A stretch of 64,000 nt of DNA, taken from assembly GCF_042429235.1 (NCBI RefSeq), contig NZ_JBHMBA010000008.1; one strand, written 5' to 3'. Both the position numbers and the translations under genes were made by a program. The notes beneath the pieces are model-generated. The model was not told where the DNA came from. It ran no database searches and saw nothing but the letters and a program-made list of their open reading frames with translations. Below are positions 32,840 through 42,183 of this stretch, piece after piece. How positions within the stretch are numbered: the stretch's first letter is position 1; each line of letters opens with the position of its first letter. The stretch comes from Arthrobacter_B citreus (GTDB lineage: Bacteria; Actinomycetota; Actinomycetes; Actinomycetales; Micrococcaceae).

Positions 32840-35065
32840 TCAACGGCGGACGAGTGCACGCTGGCGGGACCGGGAAGCGAGCAGCCAGGACTGCACATCC
32901 TGAAGCGGTTCCCCCTCTTCATTCTTGTGGTGCCGGGTCCAGATGCCGTCCTTTTCAAGGTGCCAGCTGGCCGTCGCGGGATCCATGTACCGGTCCATCA
33001 GCGAGATGAGGTCCGCAACGTCCTCGCGTGAGGCCAGCTGGACCAGGGCTTCCACCCGCCGGTCCAGGTTACGGTGCATCATGTCAGCCGAGCCGATGAA
33101 CACCACCGGGTCTCCGGCATTGGCAAAGGCAAACACCCGGGAGTGTTCCAGGAAGCGGCCCAGAATGGAGCGCACCGTGATGTTCTCGCTGAGACCGGGG
33201 ACGCCCGGCCGCACGGAGCAGATGCCGCGGACGATGACGTCCACGCGGACACCTGCCTGCGAGGCGCGGTACAGCGAATCGATGATCGCCTCGTCCACCA
33301 TGGAGTTCACCTTGATGATGACGCGGGCGTTCAGGCCGGCCTTCTTGTTGGCGATCTCCCGCTCGATGCGGTCAATCAGCCCCGAGCGCACCGATCGGGG
33401 AGCCACGAGCAGGCGCTTGAACGTTGACTTCGGCGCGTAGCCGGACAGCTGGTTGAACAGCTTCGTCAGGTCTTCTCCCACCTGCTCATTGGAGGTGAGC
33501 AGGCCAAGATCCTCGTAGTACCGGGCGGTTCGGGGATGGTAGTTGCCGGTGCCGATGTGGCAGTAGCGCCGCAGCCCGTCCACTTCCTGCCGGACCACCA
33601 GGGAGAGCTTGCAGTGGGTTTTCAGGCCCACGATGCCGTACACCACGTGAACTCCGGCCTGCTCCAGCTTGCGGGCCCAGGAGATGTTGGCCTGTTCGTC
33701 GAAGCGCGCCTTGATTTCCACCAGCGCCAGGACCTGCTTGCCGGACTCGGCGGCGTCGATCAGGGCGTCGACGATGGGGGAGTCCCCCGAGGTGCGGTAC
33801 AGGGTCTGCTTGATGGCCTGGACCCGGGGATCGGCCGCGGCCTGTTCCAGGAAGGCCTGGACCGAGGTGGAGAAGGAATCGTACGGGTGGTGCAGCAGGA
33901 TGTCGCGGCGGCGCATCGCCGCGAAAACGTCAGCGGGTTTGGAGGTCTCCGACTCCTTCAGGTGCAGGCTCGTGTGCGGCACCTGCTTGGGGTAGTGCAG
34001 GTCGGCCCGGTCGATCCTGCTGATCGGTGCGAGGCCGCGCAGGTCCAGGGGCGCGGGCAGCGCGTAGACCTCGTCCTCTTCCACGCCCAGCTCGCGCACC
34101 AGCAGCTCCCGGATGCTGGGATTGATGTCTGTGGTCACCTCGAGCCGGACAGGCGGTCCGAACCGGCGGCGCAGCAATTCCTTTTCCAGCGCCTGCAGGA
34201 GGTTCTCGGCGTCGTCCTCCTCCACTTCCAGGTCCTCGTTGCGGGTGACGCGGAAGGTGTGGTGCTCCATGACGTCCATGCCCGGGAACAGCTGGTCCAG
34301 GTGCTCGGCAATGACGTCTTCCAGCGGAATGAAGCGGGCCACCCGGCCGGCGACATTTCCGGCGCGGGGGCCGTCCACGGAGATCAGCCGGGGCAGCTGG
34401 TCCGGAACCTTCACGCGGGCGAAGAACTCCTTGCCGCTGACGGGATTGCGCACCACTACGGCCAGGTTCAGCGAGAGACCGGAAATGTAGGGGAAGGGGT
34501 GGGCCGGGTCCACGGCCAGCGGAGTGAGGATCGGGAAGACCTTGGACGCAAATTGGCGGTGCAGGTACGCCTTGGCGGCATCGTCGAGCTCGTTCCAGCT
34601 CACGAGGTGGATCTGTTCCTCGGCCAGGGCGGGCCGGATTTGCCGCGCGAAGACCTCGGCGTGGCGCTGCTGCAGCCGGTAACCGGCCTCGACAATGTGT
34701 TCAAGCTGCTCAATGGGGCTCAGGCCCGCGGCGGACGGCACCGCCAGCCCGGTGGCGATCCGGCGTTTCAGGCCGGCAACGCGGACCATGAAGAACTCAT
34801 CGAGGTTGGACGCGAAGATCGACAGAAAGTTGACCCGCTCCAACAGGTACAGGTCGGGGTCCTCGGCGAGTTCCAGGACACGGGCGTTGAAGTGCAGCCA
34901 GCTGATTTCGCGGTCCAGGAACCGTTCGGGGCTGATGTCCCCTTCGGGCACCAGGGCGGGGCCGAAGTCAGGTATGTCGATCCGGTCCTCAGTGGCCCGC
35001 GGAGCCGACATTGACTCTGCCGACCCGAAGGTGAAATGCGGTTCGGCGGCGGTATCGGATCCCAT
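32840..35065 (-). CDS. ppk: Polyphosphate kinase 1
   Basis: 741 residues from the ATG at 35065, with GGGAGAG upstream. The PPK1 N domain has REISWLHFNARVLELAED and FLSIFASNLDEFFMVRVAG. The phosphorylated histidine lies in LKTHCKLSLV, and the second catalytic histidine in FLEHSRVFAF. TGNYHPRTARYYEDLGLLT is also diagnostic. It makes polyphosphate from ATP reversibly. The gene order glnR-mshD-ppk-mutT1 reflects that of related actinobacteria. The open frame extends to 35137 but only the later ATG has a ribosome-binding site. Confidence 0.96.
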   Translation of the reverse strand: MGSDTAAEPHFTFGSAESMSAPRATEDRIDIPDFGPALVPEGDISPERFLDREISWLHFNARVLELAEDPDLYLLERVNFLSIFASNLDEFFMVRVAGLKRRIATGLAVPSAAGLSPIEQLEHIVEAGYRLQQRHAEVFARQIRPALAEEQIHLVSWNELDDAAKAYLHRQFASKVFPILTPLAVDPAHPFPYISGLSLNLAVVVRNPVSGKEFFARVKVPDQLPRLISVDGPRAGNVAGRVARFIPLEDVIAEHLDQLFPGMDVMEHHTFRVTRNEDLEVEEDDAENLLQALEKELLRRRFGPPVRLEVTTDINPSIRELLVRELGVEEDEVYALPAPLDLRGLAPISRIDRADLHYPKQVPHTSLHLKESETSKPADVFAAMRRRDILLHHPYDSFSTSVQAFLEQAAADPRVQAIKQTLYRTSGDSPIVDALIDAAESGKQVLALVEIKARFDEQANISWARKLEQAGVHVVYGIVGLKTHCKLSLVVRQEVDGLRRYCHIGTGNYHPRTARYYEDLGLLTSNEQVGEDLTKLFNQLSGYAPKSTFKRLLVAPRSVRSGLIDRIEREIANKKAGLNARVIIKVNSMVDEAIIDSLYRASQAGVRVDVIVRGICSVRPGVPGLSENITVRSILGRFLEHSRVFAFANAGDPVVFIGSADMMHRNLDRRVEALVQLASREDVADLISLMDRYMDPATASWHLEKDGIWTRHHKNEEGEPLQDVQSWLLASRSRQRALVRR

Positions 35066-35161
35066 GGTCTCTCCCTGCAGTACTGGCGGCGGTTCGGGCT
35101 GCGTCCCCGGGAAGGCCCGGGGAACACACCCAATCAAATCAACATTACAAGCTGTTCAGCC

Positions 35162-36136
35162 TTAGCCGGCCGCGTACATCACATCGGCATCCCAGCGGAC
35201 GAAACCGAGCCGCTTGTAAAGGGCCATGGCCGGTGCATTATCGGCGTCCACATAAAGCATGATCGCCTGCAGTCCGGCGTCCTGCAGGTGATGGATGCCG
35301 GCAACTGTGAGGGTCTTTCCCAGTCCCAGGCCCTGGGCTTCGGGAACGACGCCCACGACGTACACCTCGCCGATCGGTGGATGGCCGCCGGCCCCGGGAT
35401 GGACCTTGGTCCAGTGGAAGCCGAGGATTGCGCCGTCGTCGTCCCGGACGGCCAGGAGGAAGCCCTCGGGGTCAAACCAGTCCTCGGCCATGCGGGCGTC
35501 AAGGTCCGCGCGGGTCATGCCGCCCTGCTCCGGGTGGTGGGCAAACGCGGCGGCATTTGCGGCAAGCCATGCTTCCTCATCAACGCCGGGCCGGAAGGCC
35601 CGGATGGAAACGCCGTCGGGAAGCGAGGAGGCGGGCAAGGCCCCGGCGTCGCTGCCGCGGGTCAAGCGAAGGCGCAGGAGCTCGCGCACCGGGCGGTAAC
35701 CAAACCGCTGCGCCAGTTCGACCGCTGCCTCATGGTTGCCGTGCGACCATGCCTGGGGCGGGGACGCCTGACCGCCGCGGACCTGCTCCTGCACCGAGGC
35801 GGCCAGGGCGGTGCCCACGCCTTTGCCCCGGTACGCCGGATGGACCACCAATTCCAAGACACCGGGTTCGCCGCCCCGGCCACCGGTCAGCACGGCAACG
35901 CCCGCCAGGGCTTCCTCGTCCGGGGACTGCCCTGCGGCGCAGGTGGAGAAGACCAGCAGGGAATCGGCGTCGGCTTCGGGGGAACGGAGGTCGACGAGCG
36001 TCTGTTCCGAGAGCGGCGGATTACCGTCGGATTCTTCGGCCGCCGCTGCCAGCTGACGGATCCGGGCCAGCAGCTCCGGCCCGGGTGTCCCTTTGCTGAT
36101 GGTCACGGACCAGGGGATAACTCGTTCGTCTCTCAT
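35162..36136 (-). CDS. mshD: Mycothiol synthase (MshD)
   Basis: 324 residues with two GNAT domains in tandem. The N-terminal one ends in VVHPAYRGKGVGTALAASV, the C-terminal one carries VYVVGVVPEAQGLGLGKTL and ADNAPAMALYKRLGFVRW. It acetylates the cysteine of Cys-GlcN-inositol to give mycothiol. The length and neighbouring glnR match the mycobacterial arrangement Rv0818-Rv0819. Stop and start lie 24-97 bases from their neighbours, so it may be co-transcribed with glnR. Confidence 0.95.
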   Translation of the reverse strand: MRDERVIPWSVTISKGTPGPELLARIRQLAAAAEESDGNPPLSEQTLVDLRSPEADADSLLVFSTCAAGQSPDEEALAGVAVLTGGRGGEPGVLELVVHPAYRGKGVGTALAASVQEQVRGGQASPPQAWSHGNHEAAVELAQRFGYRPVRELLRLRLTRGSDAGALPASSLPDGVSIRAFRPGVDEEAWLAANAAAFAHHPEQGGMTRADLDARMAEDWFDPEGFLLAVRDDDGAILGFHWTKVHPGAGGHPPIGEVYVVGVVPEAQGLGLGKTLTVAGIHHLQDAGLQAIMLYVDADNAPAMALYKRLGFVRWDADVMYAAG

Positions 36137-36177
36137 TGAAGAAGCCTAACGCCACCCTGATCGGGAGTGACCCCGGC

Positions 36178-36888
36178 TCAGGCGTCCAGGCTCGCCGTGG
36201 CCGCCGGATCTTCAGCAAGCCGGGAACGGGTGAACCGGTAGCCGACGTTGCGGACCGTGCCAATGAGGTTCTCATGGTCGGGGCCCAGCTTTGCCCGCAG
36301 CCGGCGAACGTGGACGTCCACGGTGCGGGTGCCCCCGTAATAGTCGTAGCCCCACACCTCGTGCAGCAGCTGGTCCCGGGTGAACACCCGGCCGGGATGC
36401 TGTGCCAGATATTTGAGGAGTTCAAATTCCTTGTAGGTCAGGTTCAGTGCCGTGCCGTTGACGCGTGCGGTGTAGCTGGCCTCATCGATCACCACGCCGG
36501 ACGCCCGGATTTCGGTGCCGGCTGTGTCCGCGGCGGCACTGGTGCGTGCGGCCATGAGCCGCAGCCGGGCCTCGAGTTCCGCCGGCCCCGCAGAGTCGAG
36601 GATAACGTCGTCGGCCAGCCAGTTCGCTGCCACGGCGGCCATTCCGCCTTCGGTAAGAATGAGGATCAGGGGTGTGTCCAGTCCCGTGGCCTTGAGCAGC
36701 TGCGTCAGGGAACGGGCGCCCACCAGGTCCTTGCGCGCATCAACGAGGACGACGTCGCTGGGTTCGGTGTCCAGCAGGGCGGTGGGCTCGGCGGGCACGA
36801 CTTGGACCTTGTGGTTCAACAGTCCGAGGGCAGGCAGAACGTCCACAGAGAGGCCCTGACTATTGGTCAGGAGCAGAATGTGCGACAT
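36178..36888 (-). CDS. glnR: GlnR-type orphan response regulator
   Basis: 236 residues from the ATG at 36888 (MSHILLLTN), the family start. The receiver-like domain has SDVVLVDARKDLVGARSL with the aspartate in VLVDAR, but lacks the usual acidic pocket, as expected for GlnR, which works without phosphorylation. The winged-helix DNA-binding domain covers about 140-225: LTYKEFELLKYLAQHPGRV and YGGTRTVDVHVRRLRAKLG. GlnR controls nitrogen assimilation genes in actinobacteria. The Amt-PII gene at 3.1 kb is a natural target. The gene is divergent from the membrane protein at 37023. Confidence 0.93.
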   Translation of the reverse strand: MSHILLLTNSQGLSVDVLPALGLLNHKVQVVPAEPTALLDTEPSDVVLVDARKDLVGARSLTQLLKATGLDTPLILILTEGGMAAVAANWLADDVILDSAGPAELEARLRLMAARTSAAADTAGTEIRASGVVIDEASYTARVNGTALNLTYKEFELLKYLAQHPGRVFTRDQLLHEVWGYDYYGGTRTVDVHVRRLRAKLGPDHENLIGTVRNVGYRFTRSRLAEDPAATASLDA

Positions 36889-37022
36889 GGTTCCTCCGAA
36901 AGTTGGGCGCACATCGTTGGGCACAAGCTTGACCGCGTTCGCAGGAGGCGAAGGTGTTGAAAGTATAACCATCGTGCTCCGCCCGGCCTGTAGCTTTCAT
37001 CTGCACCGCGTAATAAGGCAGG

Positions 37023-37778
37023 ATGGACCGAGTGAAACTTTGGAGCGTAGCGGTGCTTGCGGCAGCAGCCCTTATTGGCATCGTCGGTGCTTCCTATTGG
37101 TCGGTGGCGGCAGTCGCCGTCATTTCCGGACTGCTGGCGGTGGCTGTGGGTATCGGCTGGCCGCATCTGCTGGACGTTCCCGCCAAGAAGACGCAGGGCG
37201 CCGTCCTGGCACTTGCCGGAGCCGGAGCATGCGCCGCGGCGTATTTCGCACCGGCCGCAGCGCTGCTGACCTGGCTGCCGGGTATCGCTGCCGCCGGTGT
37301 GGGTGCGATCTTCCTGATCCAGCTGCTGCGCGGCACCGGTCAGGCACAGCGCCTCGAATCGACCATCGGAAACATCGCCGGCGTGCTGCTGACCGTGATG
37401 AGTTCGGGCTGGGTGGCTGCTGACCGGCTGGCCAACGCCGACGGCAGTCCAGCCGGAGTGACGATTGGCGGGGCCGGAATACTTGCTGCCCTTGCCGTCA
37501 CGCTGATTCCGCTGCCGGACCGTATTGCCGCACCGCTGGGCGTGGTGGCCGGCGCCCTGGCCGGGGCACTGGCCGGACTCCTGCAGCCCGGCGCGGAGGT
37601 TCCCGCAGTGGCTGCGGCCGCAATGGGTGCCGTGGGAGCCGCCGTCATCATGGCCGTGCGGCGGCTGGTCCTCTCGCGCGACATCACCACCCGCCGCGGC
37701 CGGGTCGCCCTTTCACTGGCGCCCATAGGTGCCCTCGGGTCGGTTGTCTACTTCATGGCGCGGTTGCTCGTTCCCTGA
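37023..37778 (+). CDS. Multi-helix membrane protein of unknown function (251 aa)
   Basis: About seven hydrophobic segments from residue 5 to 250, with loops such as HLLDVPAKKTQG and LRGTGQAQRLESTIGN. The chain is very rich in alanine, glycine and valine. I recognise an actinobacterial permease-like protein often found next to glnR, but no function. The ATG at 37023 has no strong ribosome-binding site; the second codon choice at GTG 37032 is possible. Divergent from glnR across 134 bases. Confidence 0.7.
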   Translation: MDRVKLWSVAVLAAAALIGIVGASYWSVAAVAVISGLLAVAVGIGWPHLLDVPAKKTQGAVLALAGAGACAAAYFAPAAALLTWLPGIAAAGVGAIFLIQLLRGTGQAQRLESTIGNIAGVLLTVMSSGWVAADRLANADGSPAGVTIGGAGILAALAVTLIPLPDRIAAPLGVVAGALAGALAGLLQPGAEVPAVAAAAMGAVGAAVIMAVRRLVLSRDITTRRGRVALSLAPIGALGSVVYFMARLLVP

Positions 37779-37835
37779 CCGTTCCACCGGATGTCATGGA
37801 AGCAAACGCGCCCGTGTGCGGGTTAGGATGTAGCT

Positions 37836-37952
37836 ATGGATTCGCTCTTAGCCCTTGAAATCTTTTTTATCGTTCTGCTCGGCATCACCGGAGTCGGCAT
37901 GGCCGCTTTCGCCGGCCTGGTCATCAGCCGCCTGTACAAAGGGCAGAAGTAA
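37836..37952 (+). CDS. Very small membrane protein (38 aa)
   Basis: An ATG at 37836 opens 38 codons: MDSLLALEIFFIVLLGITG, then VGMAAFAGLVISRLYKG. It is a single hydrophobic helix with a short basic tail. The TAA stop is at 37950-37952, and the nitrobindin gene starts 35 bases later. The sharp hydrophobic pattern, plausible start and position in a coherent plus-strand run make it a likely gene even though it is short. Function unknown. Confidence 0.6.
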   Translation: MDSLLALEIFFIVLLGITGVGMAAFAGLVISRLYKGQK

Positions 37953-37987
37953 CCCACCCGCAGCAACCGAAGGAACAGGTCAGCGCC

Positions 37988-38587
37988 ATGCCCATGGAGA
38001 TTCCCACCGATCTGACCCCCGAACTCGTGCCGCTGTCCTGGCTGCTCGGCACCTGGGAAGGCTCCGGCCGGCTCGGGGAAGGTGAAGCCGATTCCGAGCA
38101 CTTCTCGCAGCGCGTTACCTTCAGCCAAAACGGCCTGCCGTACCTGAAGTACGAGGCCGAAAGCTGGCTCACGGACGAAGAAGGCACGGTCCTGCGCCCC
38201 CTCGCGGTCGAAACCGGCTTCTGGGCCCTTGACCGCCCGCTGAACGACGCCGACGGCGGCCCGGGCCTCACGCCCGCGGACATCGTTCCGGCCATGCGCA
38301 GCGCCGACGAGGTCGAGAAGCTCCGCAACGACAACGGCGGCTTTGACATCACGGCCACGATTGTCCACCCCGGCGGCATCGCGGAATTGTACTACGGCCA
38401 GATCAAGGGGCCGCAGATCTCGTTGACCACAGACCTGGTCATGCGCGGCGTCAATTCCAAGGAATACACTGCCGCCACCCGCATCTTCGGTTTGGTCAAC
38501 GGTGACCTCTACTGGCGCTGGGATGTGGCCGAGGGCGGCAACTCCCTCACGGCCCATGCTTCGGCCATCCTCAAGAAACAAGCCTGA
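37988..38587 (+). CDS. Nitrobindin-family haem/fatty-acid-binding-like protein
   Basis: 199 residues, beta-barrel family formerly called FABP-like/THAP4. The signature LLGTWEGSG lies at residues about 19-27, followed by FSQRVTFSQNGLPYLKYEAE. The C-terminal SLTAHASAILKK contains the histidine that ligates haem in nitrobindins. Nitrobindins bind ferric haem and scavenge or isomerise peroxynitrite. The mycobacterial homologue Rv0813c is also near glnR, so the neighbourhood is conserved. ATG 37988 or 37994 could be the start. Confidence 0.9.
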   Translation: MPMEIPTDLTPELVPLSWLLGTWEGSGRLGEGEADSEHFSQRVTFSQNGLPYLKYEAESWLTDEEGTVLRPLAVETGFWALDRPLNDADGGPGLTPADIVPAMRSADEVEKLRNDNGGFDITATIVHPGGIAELYYGQIKGPQISLTTDLVMRGVNSKEYTAATRIFGLVNGDLYWRWDVAEGGNSLTAHASAILKKQA

Positions 38588-38652
38588 CCCCTTCACCCCG
38601 GTGCAGGCCGGCCGGGTGGAATAGCCGCCCCCGCAAGGACGTTGCACACCAT

Positions 38653-39744
38653 ATGACTTACCTGAGCCCTCTCCTGTCCCGCCACGGTGCCGTGGAAGCC
38701 GGCGGCCTTGATGCCGGCGTTGCCGCACACTACGGCGATCCGCTGCGCGAACAGCGGGAACTGGCCCGCGGCAACGCGGTGGTGGACCTGTCGCACCGCG
38801 GCGTGGTTACCGTCAGCGGCCCGGACCGGCTGAGCTGGCTGAACACCCTCTCATCCCAGGGAGTCAGCGACCTGAAGCCCGGAACGAGCTCGGAACTGCT
38901 GCTGCTCAGCGTGCAGGGACGGATTGAACACGACGCCCGGATCCTGGACGACGGCAACACTGCCTGGCTGATCGTGGAAGCTGCCGAAGCCGCTCCGCTG
39001 GCCGAGTGGCTGGAGCGGATGAAGTTCATGCTCCGGGTCGAGGTGGCCGACGTCAGCGACGCGTGGGCGGTGGCGGCAGCCGTGGCCCCCGTTCCGGCGT
39101 GGGACCAGTACCAGTCCTGGACGGATCCGTGGCCGAACATCGGTCCCGGAGGCTACGCCTACACGGGCGTGCCTGAGGATTCCCACCCCGGCCGTGACCG
39201 GCCGTGGCACGAGTACCTGATTCCGGCGCACGAGCTGGAGGCGGCCATTGATGCGTCCGGCCGAACCCTGGCCGGCACCATGGCCTCCGAAGCGCTGCGG
39301 ATCGCCGCATGGCGCCCGCGGATGGGTGCCGAGACTGACGACAAGACCATTCCCCACGAGCTGGACCTGATCCGCACCGCCGTTCACTTGGCCAAGGGCT
39401 GCTACAAGGGGCAGGAGACGGTGGCCCGGGTGCACAACCTCGGGCATCCGCCCCGCCGGCTGGTGTTCCTGCAGCTTGACGGATCCCAGCACACCCTTCC
39501 GGCTCCGGGCAGTTCCGTACTGCTGGGGGAGCGGAAAGTGGGCACCGTGACCTCCGTTGCCCAGCACTACGAGATGGGAGCGGTGGCCCTGGCCGTGGTG
39601 AAACGATCCGTTGACGCCGGTGCGGAGCTCGTCGTGGACGATGACGGCGAACCCTACGCTGCGGCGCAGGAGATTATCGTGGCCCCCGACGCCGGCCAGG
39701 TGGTCGGACGGGCCGGCGGCTTCCTGCGTCCGCCCCGGCCATAG
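38653..39744 (+). CDS. YgfZ/GcvT-domain folate-binding protein
   Basis: 363 residues. The YgfZ signature is KGCYKGQETVARVHNLGHPPR, about residues 250-270 (quoted in part: KGCYKGQETVA). The N-terminal half has WLNTLSSQGVSDLKPG, as in aminomethyltransferase-like proteins. YgfZ uses folate to support iron-sulfur cluster assembly or repair. It is too short and lacks partners for the glycine cleavage T-protein role. It stands 65 bases after nitrobindin and may be co-transcribed. Confidence 0.9.
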   Translation: MTYLSPLLSRHGAVEAGGLDAGVAAHYGDPLREQRELARGNAVVDLSHRGVVTVSGPDRLSWLNTLSSQGVSDLKPGTSSELLLLSVQGRIEHDARILDDGNTAWLIVEAAEAAPLAEWLERMKFMLRVEVADVSDAWAVAAAVAPVPAWDQYQSWTDPWPNIGPGGYAYTGVPEDSHPGRDRPWHEYLIPAHELEAAIDASGRTLAGTMASEALRIAAWRPRMGAETDDKTIPHELDLIRTAVHLAKGCYKGQETVARVHNLGHPPRRLVFLQLDGSQHTLPAPGSSVLLGERKVGTVTSVAQHYEMGAVALAVVKRSVDAGAELVVDDDGEPYAAAQEIIVAPDAGQVVGRAGGFLRPPRP

Positions 39745-39811
39745 CCGAAAGACACAGCTGCGCTCAGCGGCAGGACGCCAGAACGACACACACCTTCAGA
39801 GGAGATCCATC

Positions 39812-40210
39812 ATGACCCCGGAACCCCGTCCCGAGATTGACGACGAAATCATTGAACTGGCGGGTTTGGTGTTCGACGCCGCGCGGGCCGGCGATACGGA
39901 GGGAATCCGGGGCTACTTGGACGCAGGTGTTCCGGTGAACCTCACCAACGGCTCCGGTGACACACTGGTGATGCTTGCGTCCTACCATGGCCACGAGGAC
40001 TTGACCGCCCTGCTGGTGGAGCGCGGCGCGGATGTGAATACGCAGAATGACCGGGGCCAGACCCCGCTGGCGGGCGCTGTCTTCAAGGGCTACACCGGCA
40101 TCTTCCGCATCCTGCTCGAAGGCGGAGCGGACCCGGACGCCGGCTCACCCAGCGCCCGGGAAACCGCAGGGTTCTTCAAGCGGCAGGAAATGCTGGACCT
40201 GCTGCCCTAA
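39812..40210 (+). CDS. Ankyrin-repeat protein (132 aa)
   Basis: Starts at ATG 39812 with AGAGGAG ten bases before. About three ankyrin repeats are visible: GIRGYLDAGVPVNLTNGSG, DTLVMLASYHGHEDLTALL, and QTPLAGAVFKGYTGIFRILL with GADVN and GADPDAG turns. A small cytoplasmic protein-binding module of unknown partner. The stop is followed by the convergent acetyltransferase gene. Confidence 0.88.
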   Translation: MTPEPRPEIDDEIIELAGLVFDAARAGDTEGIRGYLDAGVPVNLTNGSGDTLVMLASYHGHEDLTALLVERGADVNTQNDRGQTPLAGAVFKGYTGIFRILLEGGADPDAGSPSARETAGFFKRQEMLDLLP

Positions 40211-40245
40211 CTCCGAACCTGGGCTGCGCGCCCTGGCCGGCGCGC

Positions 40246-40959
40246 CTACGCCGAGAGCTGGACTTCGGAGCAGAGGCCGGCGGCAACAAACCCGGCGCCG
40301 GCGGCAGTGCGGGCAGCACCGAGGTTATCCATCGGTGCCCGGAACTGCGGGATCAGCCCAGCAGCCATGGCCTCTTCAACCGCAACCGAAGTGATGTAGC
40401 GTCCCATGCCGCGGCGCCTGGCATCCGGCGCCGTCAGCGTGCTGATGTCCGCCAGGATCCCGTCGCGGATGGTGTACCCGGCTCCGGCGAGGGGGACCGG
40501 TTCGTCGGAGCTGTCATCAACCACAATGAACAGCTGCTCCTTTTCCGCCAAGCCGGCTTCCGCCACGTCGTCCGGCGGGCACCGCCGCTGAAGCTCAAGC
40601 GCAAACTCCTGGTCCTCGGCAACCGCCACGTCGTCGGCGGGTTCCACGGGGGCGGGGAAGGAGTCGGCAAAGCAGAGGCGGTCCGCTCCCACCGTTCGCC
40701 CGCCGTACTCCACCGAAAGACTTGCAAGGGCGGTGTGCCGGCTCAGTTCATGGGCGCTTTTGCCGCGGGCACGGTCGGCGGCCCAGGCCGGTCCGCAGAA
40801 CACCTCCCGTCCGAACAGGCGCACGAATTTAACCTGCCGGGATTGTTCCTGAACGCTGTAAATGCGGCTCCCGTCCCCGGCCAGGGCGTCATCTGCCAGC
40901 CCCAGCCGGCGGGACCAGGCGAGCTGGATGATCGCAATTGTTCCCGGATCCAAATTCAT
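40246..40959 (-). CDS. GNAT-family N-acetyltransferase
   Basis: 237 residues from the ATG at 40959 (MNLDPGTIAIIQLAW). The acetyl-CoA-binding region is LTAPDARRRGMGRYITSVAV, followed by GLIPQFRAPMDNLGAARTAA. The N-terminal about 110 residues are less typical and may form a substrate domain. No substrate can be suggested. It is followed by the ankyrin gene in convergent orientation. Confidence 0.8.
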   Translation of the reverse strand: MNLDPGTIAIIQLAWSRRLGLADDALAGDGSRIYSVQEQSRQVKFVRLFGREVFCGPAWAADRARGKSAHELSRHTALASLSVEYGGRTVGADRLCFADSFPAPVEPADDVAVAEDQEFALELQRRCPPDDVAEAGLAEKEQLFIVVDDSSDEPVPLAGAGYTIRDGILADISTLTAPDARRRGMGRYITSVAVEEAMAAGLIPQFRAPMDNLGAARTAAGAGFVAAGLCSEVQLSA

Positions 40960-41000
40960 ACGTTTCAAACTACACCCGCGCCCCGTCGTCCCCGACGAAA

Positions 41001-42029
41001 TTAACCGAAGAGGATTGAGGCCTCGTCGTAGCGGCGCTGGGGGACGGTCTTGAGGTTGTCCAGCGCCTTTTCGAAGCCCACATGCACGATTTCTGTGCCG
41101 TGCAGGGCCACCATGGTGCCCCACAGTCCGTCAATGACGGAGTCGATGGCTGCCATGCCAAGCCGGGTTGCCAGCACCCGGTCATACGCAGTGGGGACCC
41201 CGCCGCGCTGGATGTGGCCCAGCACGGTGGCCCGCGTTTCGATCCCGGTCCGGGCTTCGATTTCCGGAGCCAGCAGTTCACCGATGCCGCCCAGCCGCGG
41301 CCGGCCGAAGGCGTCCAGGCCGCGTTCCGAGTGGGGCGATTCCATATCGGTGGTGACAAATCCTTCAGCGACAACCACCAGCGGTGCACGGCCGCGGTCA
41401 CGGGCCTGGGTGACCCATTCGGCGATCTGGTCCAGGCTCTGGGGGTTTTCCGGAATCAGGATGGCGTGCGCTCCGGCGGCCATTCCGGAGTGCAGCGCGA
41501 TCCACCCGACGTGGCGTCCCATAACCTCGGCCACCATGCAGCGGTGGTGGGACTCGCCGGTGGTCCGCAGCCGGTCGATCGCTTCAGTGGCGATCTGGAC
41601 GGCGGTGTCGAAGCCGAAGGTGTAGTCGGTGGCATCCAGGTCGTTGTCCACCGTCTTGGGAACACCGACAATGTTCAATCCCGCGTCGGTGAGCCGCTGC
41701 GCTGCCGCGAGGGTGCCTTCGCCGCCGATGGCGATGATCGCATCCACCCCCAAGCGGTCCATCGTGGCCTTGATTTTCTCCGGGCCACCATTGGGGCCGT
41801 CGAAGGGGTTGGTGCGGGACGTGCCCAGAATGGTTCCACCCTGCTTGGAAATACCGCGGACGCTGGTCCGGGGAAGGTCGATGATGTCGCCGTCGACCAC
41901 TCCGCGCCAGCCGTCCAGGAAGCCCACAAACTCCTGGTCATGGATCTTGATGCCTTTCAGCACAGCGCCGCGGATCACTGCGTTGAGTCCGGGGCAGTCG
42001 CCTCCGCTGGTTAGGATACCGATCTTCAT
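41001..42029 (-). CDS. pfkA: 6-phosphofructokinase
   Basis: 342 residues starting MKIGILTSGGDCPGLNAVIRG. GGEGTLAAAQRL has glycine at the position (104 in E. coli numbering) that favours ATP; pyrophosphate enzymes have aspartate there. The later VPKTVDNDLDATDYTFGF holds lysine at 124, which in actinobacterial ATP enzymes coexists with G104. Catalytic and substrate motifs VMGRHVGWIAL and HIQRGGVPTAYDR are intact. It commits fructose 6-phosphate to glycolysis. The ATG at 42029 is the family start; the frame before it is an overextension. Confidence 0.93.
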   Translation of the reverse strand: MKIGILTSGGDCPGLNAVIRGAVLKGIKIHDQEFVGFLDGWRGVVDGDIIDLPRTSVRGISKQGGTILGTSRTNPFDGPNGGPEKIKATMDRLGVDAIIAIGGEGTLAAAQRLTDAGLNIVGVPKTVDNDLDATDYTFGFDTAVQIATEAIDRLRTTGESHHRCMVAEVMGRHVGWIALHSGMAAGAHAILIPENPQSLDQIAEWVTQARDRGRAPLVVVAEGFVTTDMESPHSERGLDAFGRPRLGGIGELLAPEIEARTGIETRATVLGHIQRGGVPTAYDRVLATRLGMAAIDSVIDGLWGTMVALHGTEIVHVGFEKALDNLKTVPQRRYDEASILFG

Positions 42030-42183
42030 GAGTGAAACCTCTGGTTCGTTTGGCGGGGCTGGTGGATCCTCAGCCTCGATTCTAGCCACCGCCGATGCCC
42101 CGGCCACTGCCCGGGGCGCGCATTGATGCTGCGGGGCCTTGATTGGCCCCGGAACCGGGCGGTAACAATCGGCGTCACGAAGG

